This document shows positions 41,620 to 50,264 of a stretch of DNA of 64,000 bases, piece by piece. The DNA comes from Diphasiastrum complanatum (Eukaryota; Streptophyta; Lycopodiopsida; Lycopodiales; Lycopodiaceae), in contig CM055114.1 in the NCBI GenBank assembly GCA_029204225.1, positions 16,203,502 to 16,267,501 of the forward strand, in the 5' to 3' direction. Each line of letters starts with the position of its first letter. The stretch's first letter is position 1. The position numbers were made by a program, and so were the translations under genes. The notes under the pieces are model-generated. The model ran no database searches and had not been told where the DNA came from. It saw nothing but the letters and a program-made list of their open reading frames with translations.

Positions 41620-42190
41620 TTTGTATGTTATGTGTTTTTTTCTTGTCATTATAATTATTAATTTTGTATATATTTAAGGTTGTTTACTTGTTTACAATTC
41701 ATTTTTTAATTGTTTACATTCTTTATTGTTTTAAGAGTATATTTTGTTGTTGGTTTTCTTTTAGTCCTTATATTAATTTTTATGATTTTTATACACTATT
41801 TTGATTTTTTTAGATTTTTTCATTTTTTTAAGCTTATTTTTGGGTTTTTCTTTTAAATGTTTTACATAGAAGTATTGTTTTGGTTCTTTTTTATTTTGTA
41901 CACTATTTTGATTTTTTTATATTTTTTAATTTCTTAAAGCATATTTTGGTTTTTTTTTTGGGATTTCTTGCACAAAATGTATTGAGGTTTTTTGGGATTT
42001 TTTACACTATTTTGTTTACTTTTCTTAATGTTTTTATTTTGCTAGTTTATTTTTTTGGTTTTTTTCGAGTATTTTTTACATAAAATTATTGCCTTGAGAT
42101 TTTTTGGATTTTCTATAGTATTTTGTTTTTTTAAGATTATTTTTTATTATTTTTAGCTTTTTTTTGGTTTTTTTTTTTTTAGATTTTTAT
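41620..42190. repeat. T-rich low-complexity tract
   Basis: Strongly T-rich plus strand with recurrent TTTTTTGG, TTTTACACTATTTTG and TTTTTAGATTTTT. The periodic words TACACTATTTTGATTTTTT at about 41792 and 41898 suggest a decayed repeat of about 105 bp. The open frame at 41880-42083 is a by-product of composition. Confidence 0.75.
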
Positions 42191-42407
42191 ATAAAATTAT
42201 CTATTCACATTGTACTCTGAAATTTTTGGCTTTCTCAAACTGAACTGCAACTTGATTTGCAAATTGTCCAGATTGTTTCAAATTTTCTTGCTCTTAAGAA
42301 ATGGTAAATTTTTTTAAGCTTTTAGTCTTCTCAAGTTTGAAATCATAAATATATATATCATTTATAAATATATAAAGTATATAATTTCCTCTGCAGAGAG
42401 AAGAAGA

Positions 42408-42439
42408 GGGAGCCCACCCGCCACGACTGGTGGGCTCCC
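42408..42439. repeat. Palindromic motif GGGAGCCCACC...GGTGGGCTCCC
   Basis: Perfect 11-bp arms (42408-42418, 42429-42439) around a 10-bp loop. It belongs to the recurrent GAGCCCACCCGC group; a half copy lies at 42536-42549. Confidence 0.85.
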
Positions 42440-42480
42440 TCGTCTCATTTCAAAGAATTTTTTTTTTTAGAAATTTATAA

Positions 42481-42484
<4 letters not shown>

Positions 42485-42520
<36 letters not shown>

Positions 42521-42649
42521 GTGGGAAGGAGAGGAGGGAGCCCACCCGCTCCCGCTCCTTCTTTTTAAAAAAACGTATATGAATCGAATTTTTCGAAGAA
42601 TCGAATTTTTAGAAAACTCGAAATTTTCGAAGACTCGATTTTATATATA

Positions 42650-42700
<51 letters not shown>
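42485..42700. repeat. Two (TA)n microsatellites
   Basis: (TA)n at about 42485-42515 and 42655-42695. Between them lie the half-motif GGGAGCCCACCCGC and a TCGAATTTTT/TCGAAATTTT repeat (42576-42640). Confidence 0.9.
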
Positions 42701-42703
<3 letters not shown>

Positions 42704-43383
42704 GCATTTGTTTTAAAGAGAGAAAAAATATGTATACAGATAAAAAACGTACTAACAAGTGTACTGAATGACTTACCTTTGAGCGCTGACTTGCATAAAT
42801 TTTATAAAATGCCTTGCATCAGCTTCCAGAGCTTTTTGAGTTTCCAGAGGGTGGACTAAACTAAACTCGAGACATGAGCTTGTTACTGAGCTTCTTGAGC
42901 CTCCAAAGCGTGGTTCTAACATTTTATTCTAACTAAACTCCCGTTGAACCTCCTTTTATAGAGTTTCGATGGCCTTTGTCCAGGTCATCAATCCATGTGA
43001 AAACATTTTGTTTAGACTCCTTGGTAATACAACTCAGCAATCCATTTTTTTACTTCGTGATACAGCTCATCAATCCTAGTGACAAAGATCTCTATTGTAT
43101 TTTGTCTTTTGGCATGTCTCTGTTTTCAAACTTCTATTCATTTTATGCATCTATCATGGATTGATGACATGGCAAGTCTCTATATAAACACTGCTTATTT
43201 TACTTTGTTTACATCTTTGAATCTTAGCATACTGTGGGTTTTTATCACAGCCACCTGTATATGATAAGTCTCTCACCTTAAAAAAAATTCATATGTCATA
43301 TATGTAGCAAACTCCTTTACTTTCATGTTTTCGTCAAATGGTAAATGTTTTTAAACTATTTTAGCTCGTTTGTTGATAAGAAG

Positions 43384-43387
<4 letters not shown>

Positions 43388-43442
<55 letters not shown>

Positions 43443-43590
43443 AGATTCATATATATATGATATATATATATATATATATAGATATAGATATAGATACATA
43501 TATGACTTGGTTATGTATATATGGATTTCTATATATGAGCTATATATAACTATAAATTCATAAATATAAATATATATATGTTTAAGAAAA
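43388..43590. repeat. (GA)n microsatellite followed by an AT-rich stretch
   Basis: (GA)n at 43388-43439, then (TA)n with GATATA interruptions to about 43580. Open frames across it on both strands come from the repeat. Confidence 0.92.
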
Positions 43591-43594
43591 AAAT

Positions 43595-43628
43595 GAGGAG
43601 CCCACTCAATGTGGCGGGTGGGCTCCTC
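43595..43628. repeat. Palindromic motif GAGGAGCCCAC...GTGGGCTCCTC
   Basis: Perfect 11-bp arms (43595-43605, 43618-43628) around a loop containing TGGCGG. It directly abuts the F-box/kelch remnant. Confidence 0.85.
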
Positions 43629-43945
43629 AATTTGATCTTTAGATATTGTTTTCCAAGTGTTTGAAGCAGAATCGTAAACATCAAGCGTTCTATAGTAACC
43701 TTCCACCAGTAGCTTCAATCCTCCTGTAGCTGGATTCATAACCAGAGCTTAAAAACGCTCTCATAAGTCCTCAGCATCATCGGTGTCATTTGAAAAGAAT
43801 CGGCTTGGCGGACATGGGAGCGTCTTTTTGAACACTGTGAAGGGGTCTCTGATCCAAAGTACAGTAGACCCTCTGAAAATGCACCGGTTGACAGTGGCAA
43901 AGCAAATCATGCCGATGCAACCAGGATCCCTCCCCTTCATGATCT
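43629..43945 (-). pseudogene. F-box/kelch-type protein fragment
   Basis: The minus strand encodes GCIGMICFATVNRCIFRGST, VLWIRDPFTVFKKTLPCPPS and RFFSNDTDDAEDL. After two in-frame stops (near 43755-43765) come NPATGGLKLLVEGYYRTLD and VYDSASNTWKTISKDQ. The pattern VYDSASNTWKTI and WxxDPxTxxxKTLPCPP is typical of plant F-box/kelch proteins, which choose targets for SCF ubiquitin ligases. Only about 105 codons remain and no F-box or full kelch propeller is present. A 30-bp tandem duplication (TCCCCTTCAYGATCTATG) follows at 43935-44005. The exact family is uncertain. Confidence 0.55.
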
Positions 43946-44054
43946 ATGTCGCTCCTCCTCCGAGAGAGAGACTCCCCTTCACGATCTATGCCGCTCCTCC
44001 GAGAGAGAGAAATGATCAATAAGAGTGTGGGGTTGTGGTTAAAGTGGAATTTGA

Positions 44055-44055
44055 A

Positions 44056-44090
<35 letters not shown>

Positions 44091-44375
44091 TAAATGATTA
44101 CTAAGAGTGTGTGGTTAATGTGTAATTTGAATTTTGGTGGGCCCATTAGATGCATGCATGGGGAGGAGGGCCATGCATCCTCTCCCCATATATATATATA
44201 TATATTCTGTATAATCAATATTTTAGAGAGAGATTTTATTCGGACCTATAGCCTATTGTCCCACCTTTTCTCTCTCTCTCTCTCTCTCTCTATGCAAGGG
44301 AGGACGCACATGAGCACGCGGGGAGGGCATAGGGGGCGTAGGGAGGTCTCTCTCGCTCTCTCTCTCTCTCCGTCG
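44055..44375. repeat. Cluster of (GA)n, (TA)n and (CT)n microsatellites
   Basis: (GA)n at 44057-44090, (TA)n at 44189-44206, (CT)n at 44271-44292 and 44345-44371. Between them is a GCATGCATGGGGAGGAGGG stretch that recurs in other orientation near 46730 and 50000. Confidence 0.88.
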
Positions 44376-45583
44376 CACATGCGTGCGCGCATTTCCTAGG
44401 TTGGTTGTTTTTAGAAGACTGAAACACTAATCTTTTGTAGAAGCATCTGTGAGTACGATACTTGCTCGTTCAAGTAATGCTCATACAATGATTTTAGTTG
44501 AAGATTCATTAATCATGAACATTTATGTTATTCATGTGATGCTTATAAAATAGTACAAATTTTAAAGGCAATACTTCATGATTTTAAATCTATGGGCACT
44601 AATGTGTTGTTCACTCGCATTGAAAAGTAATGGTGGTGCTTCTAACCCGGCTACCTAGACTACACTAAGATCCATACATAGGAAAAGAGAAGCCGCAATA
44701 TATACGGAACTTGTTATGGATTTGCCCATTAGACTCTTAACATGATTGATATGGAGCAGAACACATTGAGGGCCAGAAAATAGATAAGTAGAAAATTTGG
44801 AGGCGCTGCATGTCCGCATGAAATGGAAGATTTCACTTTATGCATCTCTCAAGAAGGAAGCATACTAGAAAAAACTGGAGAGATGTAGGTATAGCTACTT
44901 TATAAGCTCAAAGTTTCTGGATCAGCTAAAAGTAAATCAGAACAATAGTTCAATATTACACCATGTCCAATTATGTATCTTTTTGTGAAATTGAGATCGA
45001 TCCAAATTCACAGATTGAATTTGAGGCATCAGTAATATGGTGGGGTGTGAGGCTCAGAGTTAGAGCCAAAATGTACCTGCAAAACGTTGGAATCATATCT
45101 TTCTTGATAGTTTAGAGCAAGTCTATGGGAAAGAACCAGCAGGCTGCTTCAAAATTCTTAGTGATTTTTAAAGACTGAAACACAGCTTGAATCTTGTTGG
45201 ATTCAGACTCTTCTGCTGGAGAACTGCTCTGTACTAATGAAAACATCAGACTGCTTCTGTAAGTACTCAAGAGACTTTGGATTTGCTGAACATTAATAAA
45301 AGGTAGAGACACATATGGCATACTTGCTACTTTACAACGCAATAATAAAAAACTTTCTAATAATCTTCCATCTAAAGTTAGCCACAATCTCTGACTAATA
45401 AAAGCTGTTGCTTCAAACAACCATGATTTCACATATAAAATTCAGAATTGACCTAGCAAATCTAGCAGGTGAGACCAGTCACATTCAATGGTAAGCACAT
45501 TTATACAATGAAAACAATCATCTACAGAAGGCCTGCACCTTCAAGAAGACCTAATTCCCTAATGCCAACTGAAAAATAGATAC
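44376..45583. other. No complete gene; possible intron of the CRK remnant
   Basis: The only longer frame (45432-45112 minus, 106 codons) shows no family. It lies downstream of the CRK exon remnant on the same strand and may be intron or unrelated sequence. No kinase motif (HRD, DFG) was found between 44400 and 45580. Confidence 0.4.
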
Positions 45584-46024
45584 CTTCAATTTGGAGATAA
45601 TTCTGACAGCTATGGACTGTCCTTTGAGATCTCCCTTCTTCCCTTTTGCCAGACAGGTGTGACCAAAATGTCTCCGTCCAACTTCATGGCCAAGATCATA
45701 TTTCACAAAAAAGTTCTTAGAATATCCAAAGTTCTTACCAAGAGGTTTTTCAACCTCTAACCCCTCTGGAATAGTCCCCTCCCTCCTTCGTCTTTGCTGG
45801 TCCTCATCTCTTCAAGAGAGCAGCCTGAATGTGCTTTGTCGGAGATGGCGAGAATAAGGACTTTCTAAGGAAACGACGTGGAGTCGACCTAGCTGGAGAA
45901 ATGCCAAAATCTGGCAGAGGGCTAGAATTTGGAGGGGCCAATTCCTGAATAGATTGCTGCTCGGTTAAGTGAAGTTGATTTGAGGCTCATCCTTTTCGGC
46001 ATCCTTTCCGTAGCACTGTCCCAT
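45584..46024 (-). pseudogene. CDPK-related kinase (CRK), decayed first exon
   Basis: The minus strand starts MGQCYGKDAEKDEPQ at ATG 46024, with the MGxC myristoylation/palmitoylation start of plant CRKs. Across frame shifts follow [33 protein letters not shown], a [23 protein letters not shown] and [20 protein letters not shown]. It ends [24 protein letters not shown] at a possible splice donor AAG|GTATCT (45584/45583). Damage includes a TAA after codon 19 and the later TGA. The glycine loop reads GRRHFG (usual GRGHFG) and the ATP-anchoring Lys of AVK is Arg. No later exon was found, so this is a relic, perhaps carried by a transposon. Confidence 0.8.
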
Positions 46025-46866
46025 TGCATAGCTTCTCCCTCTTCTTCCTTCCGGTTAGGTTATTAATAATAGATGTCGTTCTTCCTCACGGTCTGGCTCT
46101 GTAAAACTCAAACTTGACCAAATGCATGCTTGTCAAATATCTTGACCAAGATAAGCACACCACTGCTAGAAACTCGGGAGTGTATAACCGATTGATGAAG
46201 GAACATGTCATATGAATAACTTTTTACTCATTTGATCAACACAAGCACTCCAAACCCGCAGCTTCTCCTTGTTATTCCCCACCCGAGTCTAATTGCTCAC
46301 CGATTTGCGATGGCAATGAACTATTACGTTCAGAAATTACACTCAATGTAATTAAACTTAATTCAAAAACTCATGTGATAGGAGACATCGTGATTTGCTA
46401 ATGTCAAACGGGGGCAAATAATTCCCAAGATCCACCGTGTGTTTTCAAACACGAGGCCATCCTTCATGCTGCAATTTCAAGAAACTTTTCGTTGGAACTG
46501 ATTCCGCCTGGAGTTCCGCCATTCTAGAGCGTGTTCAATTGGTTATCTTGACATCCAAAGTCCCTTTGGTCTAAAGTTCGAGCCTCCCCTTGGAAACCAA
46601 GAAGCATTCTAGAGCGTGAACGGAGAATAGAGAGAGACAGATGGATGCATACATGACACATGCATCTTACTCATGCATGAAAGATTCCATTTCACATTTT
46701 TAACTTAAGAAAGTTCATGTGTGGGAGGATGCATCCATGCGCCACCATGGGTGATCCTCCTACCCCATGCATAGTTACAAATGTGACACACAAATATCTT
46801 TATATACTAGTAAAGTGTTCGTCGTTGATGGGCAACGGACGGTCGATGGTCGTTGACGGGTGGCCG
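46025..46866. other. Upstream of the CRK remnant; no gene recognised
   Basis: No supported frames. 46040-46620 could be the former CRK 5' flank. 46620-46790 has the GATGCATRCATGAC/GGGAGGATGCATCC words that recur around other microsatellites in this region. Confidence 0.35.
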
Positions 46867-47215
46867 ATGTATGTGTGTGTATGTACGTGAGTGCATGTGT
46901 CTATGTATGTGTGTATTCGTGAGAGTGCGTATATCTCTGCATGCATGTGGGTAGCTTAGCATAGTGTGCCCGCTGATGATGTGCGTGTGCTTATGGATTT
47001 GTGTGTATGAGTGTGCGTGTGTATCTGTGTGTGTGAATTTGTGTGTATGATTTGTGCTTGATGATGTGCGTGATTTATGTGGTCAATGGTGTGTGTGTGT
47101 GTGGATTTGTGTGTATGAAATGTGCGTGTGTGTATGCATGTGTGATTTATGTGGCCGATGGTGTGTGCATGTGTATATGAGTGTGCATGTGTATTTCTTT
47201 GTGTATACTGAACTA
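46867..47215. repeat. Degenerate (GT)n region
   Basis: Imperfect (GT)n with ATG and CATG interruptions. Longer units such as GATTTATGTGGYCRATGGTG occur twice (about 47067 and 47146, period about 78 bp). Open frames on both strands reflect the repeat. Confidence 0.88.
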
Positions 47216-47277
47216 CTTGGAGCCCGATTTGTTGATGTGGGATCGTCTCGACGTGCAGCAGTAGATGGAACAGACGA

Positions 47278-47690
47278 CATGCAATGGAGCCCCATTAGAG
47301 GAGTTTTGAGCTCCAAAAAAGTACCCTTTAAGAATTTGTGCAAGATGTAGTTTATATTATTAAAATATTATAACACTAATACCTTTGACTTGCCATAACT
47401 TTTTAATCGTAGCTCAGAAGTATGTCATCTAACATGTCATTGGAAAACCTTTGTCAAGCGCTTTCCAATGCACCAAACTCCGCTAAATTTGGACCTACCA
47501 CTAAAAAGTTATGCCATTTTTAGTGTGGAATCAAAATGTGGACTCAAAAAGTTATGTTACGTAGATTTCAAATTTGAGTGTTTTGATTGGTCCATGTGTA
47601 AGAAAAAATAGAGAAAAAATATAAAAAGAATCTTTACAAAGGGTCTGTTTTGGATTTAGAACTCCTCTAATGGTTGCGATACTGGACCAC
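47278..47690. repeat. Small foldback element (inverted repeat)
   Basis: The left arm, about 47290-47342 (CCATTAGAGGAGTTTTGAGC, CCTTTAAGAATTTGT), is the imperfect reverse complement of 47625-47682 (AAAGGGTCTGTTTTGGATTT, AGAACTCCTCTAATGG). The spacer is about 285 bp and contains TTTTTAATCGTAGCTC and AAAAAGTTATGCCATT. It fits a MITE or other foldback element. No clear target duplication was recognised. Confidence 0.65.
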
Positions 47691-47699
47691 TTCTTGAAA

Positions 47700-48850
47700 A
47701 TGCCAAAAAGTAACCGACGGACTTTATCAGCACACCAAGCAGGTTGTTGCAAGTATGGATAAAGTTAGATACCAGAGATGAAAAAAGGGATTGAAGTCTC
47801 TCGGAGACACTAATCTCAATGATTCAAGATTCCCAGTCCTTGGTGAGCCCTAAAATAGTGGGCAATTGAAAAATGAACACCATTCATTCGACCTTCCATC
47901 ATATGAATGCATTTTATAGCTCTCAAAGATGACAATACTTGAGGTGATGTAATAGTTCGACCAAGGTTACCAAAAGCAAAAAACTTGTCTTTCAAATGAG
48001 AAACGGGGTTGGATCAAAACCAGAAGATCGAATGTGTTAGGATTTCAGAGGTAGATTGTCACATCCATTCCTGGCAAGATACTACAGGAGCAAGAGGAAA
48101 GGATGAGACATATTGATCAAGCAAACATGTACATCAAGAGAATAAAAAACTACGTATACAGAGTTGCGAAGAAAAAAAAAGGAAGAACCCTAGAGGTAAG
48201 AACAAAGGACTTCATGTCAAATTTTCATTTCAATTTGAATAAATAAAAAAATATCTAGTTTTAGATATTTAACTTCTGCTATTTCCCACAGTCATTGCAA
48301 GGATGAGATTAGCAAATATGTTCTTCAATAGAGCATGGATGCTAGACGGAGAAAAGCTTTGGGTAAAACTTTCTGTTCACGATCTATGGGTAAAATTTTG
48401 CTAATTCAAAATAAATAAGAAAGCCATGTAATAAATCTTAGTGTGGTTTTGCTCATCGATGATGTTTTTTTTAGGTGGATTGACAAGAGAAGGGAGGAAC
48501 ATATGGGTTGGGCGGAGTGTGGGTGTGCTCCCTAATTGTTAAAAGCAAGTTGTTTGGGCAACTAGAGGCTGATGGTTTAAGTGCTCGGGGGAGATGGGTG
48601 GGTGGGTTTTGCCAAAAGGGTGAGGAAGTGTTAAAAAAAATATATGCTCCCGCCCTTAAAAGCCATAATTTTTTTTTTTTGGAGAGGGGGGATTTCTTTC
48701 TTGATGGGGTCCTTTTTAAAAAAAGAAAACTTAATTTATGGGGAGCCAAAAAGCCCCCTTCACTTTTTTTTGTTTTATGGAGAGTGAGGGTTCACATTTT
48801 TAAGTGGATTTACATTCATATTTTTTTATGAGAGGTTTACAATTAAGAAA
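47700..48850. other. No gene recognised
   Basis: 47760-48180 is unremarkable. 48470-48840 is rich in homopolymers and GGGTGGGTGGG-type runs. Open frames at 48471-48831 on both strands are not supported. Confidence 0.35.
48366..48437 (+). repeat. Direct repeat pair (partner 49693-49766)
   Basis: AATTCAAAATAAATAAGAAA and GCCATGTAATAAA with flanking TTTCTGTTCACGATCTATGG correspond to TTTATGTTCGTGATTTATGA at the partner. The two copies bracket about 1.25 kb of microsatellite-rich DNA. Confidence 0.85.
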
Positions 48851-48947
48851 AAGTGTTTGTGTGTGTGTGTGGGCGCGCGCGTGCCTACGGGGGGGGGGGA
48901 TTAAATATTGATATATCGACTTTCAATGGAATGGAGACACCCCCTTG

Positions 48948-48979
<32 letters not shown>

Positions 48980-49050
48980 TTTTAACCTTCTTCATTTTTT
49001 TTATAGCCATGGAGGGCCCTCCCTCCCTCTATGGGTGGTTGGTCAGCCTG

Positions 49051-49051
<1 letters not shown>

Positions 49052-49127
<76 letters not shown>

Positions 49128-49145
49128 AGTGGGCCTGTGGGAAAG
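49052..49145. repeat. (GA)n microsatellite
   Basis: Nearly perfect (GA)n with one GGA interruption at about 49110. Preceding it are (GT)n at 48858-48870 and (CA)n at 48959-48979. Confidence 0.95.
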
Positions 49146-49222
49146 AGAGAAGGAGAAAAAAGGACTCTAGACTCTATACTTCATACAATATACCTCATCC
49201 ACAAAAAGTTTTTTATATGGAG

Positions 49223-49223
<1 letters not shown>

Positions 49224-49256
<33 letters not shown>

Positions 49257-49281
49257 ACGCGCGCGCACACACACACACGCA
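49224..49281. repeat. Self-complementary (GT)n-GCGCACGCGCGC-(AC)n tract
   Basis: Alternating purine-pyrimidine for about 57 bp. (GT) repeats at 49224-49253 run into GCGCACGCGCGCGC and then (AC) repeats to 49278. The two arms pair with each other, so the DNA can form a hairpin or Z-DNA. The (CA)n/(GT)n-rich region goes on to about 49462. Confidence 0.92.
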
Positions 49282-49560
49282 TTCGTTTTGTCGGGGGTCA
49301 CACACACACATCGAACACGCGCACATGCACACACACACACACACACATAGGCGCATGCACACACACATAGGCATGCACGCACACACACACGCATGCACGC
49401 ACACACACACTCACTCACACTCACACGTGCGTGCGTGCATGTGTGTGTGTATGCATGCATGTGTATTCCAGATCCCCCCTCCCCCCCTATTTTTCTCTTT
49501 TACTCCCCTCACCCCATCCCCCTCCTTTTTTTTTTAATTGTGCATTTTTTGGCCCATGGA
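49282..49560. repeat. (CA)n-rich stretch and C/T-rich tail
   Basis: Degenerate (CA)n with GCATGCACGC interruptions to 49435, then (GT)n to 49462, then a C- and T-rich tail. Open frames on either strand (His/Thr or Cys/Val repeats) are not genes. Confidence 0.9.
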
Positions 49561-50136
49561 TAAAAGCTTGTGAGTAACAATTTAGGAGTTAAAGCTACTG
49601 AGTTTGGGCTTGTGGTTAAACATTCCTAAAAATGGGGGGCCAAGATAGGGATTTGAAGGATTGAAAAAAAAAACCCAGTTTAAAGTAGTCAAGAAAATTT
49701 TTATGTTCGTGATTTATGAGTAAAACTTTGGTAATTCAAAATAAATAAGAAAGCCATGTAATAAAAATTATTGGCTAAAGTTTAAAACACATTGAAGTGT
49801 GTGAAGAAAATAAAACCTTAACTTCAAACTTCAAATATTTGAATTTAGAGATAGATATTTAATTTAGTGAGTGGGTGGGAGGGAGGGGGTGGGGAATCTT
49901 TTTGAGGCCCACCCCTCAATGCACACAATGTGCAAATGTATGGGGATATGCACTTTCCCCATACATGCATCCTCCTCCCCAAGTTTTTTAGTTAGAAAAA
50001 GTGCATGCATGGGTGAGGGGAAGAGCATGCATGGTGCACCCCTACACATGCGCAAAATTGAAAGTAAGTTTAAATATATATATAAATATAGATGTATATG
50101 ACATAAATAGATAGATAGATTAAAAAATGAAAAGTT

Positions 50137-50168
50137 GAGAGCCCACCCGCCGCGGCGGGTGTGCTCTT
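50137..50168. repeat. Palindromic motif GAGAGCCCACCCGCCG...
   Basis: Inverted arms GAGCCCACCCGCCG (50139-50152) and CGGCGGGTGTGCTC (50153-50166) with no loop and one mismatch. Same motif group as 42408 and 43595. It lies about 100 bp upstream of block U. Confidence 0.85.
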
Positions 50169-50264
50169 CAGATTTGTTTTTTGAGTGAATATATACTATC
50201 ATATATTTAAAATTTGATGTTGTCATCTTCTCATACTAATGATGTTTATTTATGATTGTGTGCA

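Noticed and set aside
41880-42083. 67-codon Phe-rich plus-strand frame
   Set aside because: Product of the T-rich tract (TTT codons); no conserved pattern.
43356-43739. 127-codon minus frame treated as one protein
   Set aside because: Only its first about 50 codons (F-box/kelch remnant) look like protein; the rest translates (TA)n and (GA)n microsatellites.
45112-45432. 106-codon minus frame as the next CRK exon
   Set aside because: No kinase motifs and no similarity to the CRK region that should follow the first exon.
49031-49537. 168-codon frame rich in Glu-Arg, Cys-Val and His-Thr
   Set aside because: Translation of (GA)n, (GT)n and (CA)n microsatellites.
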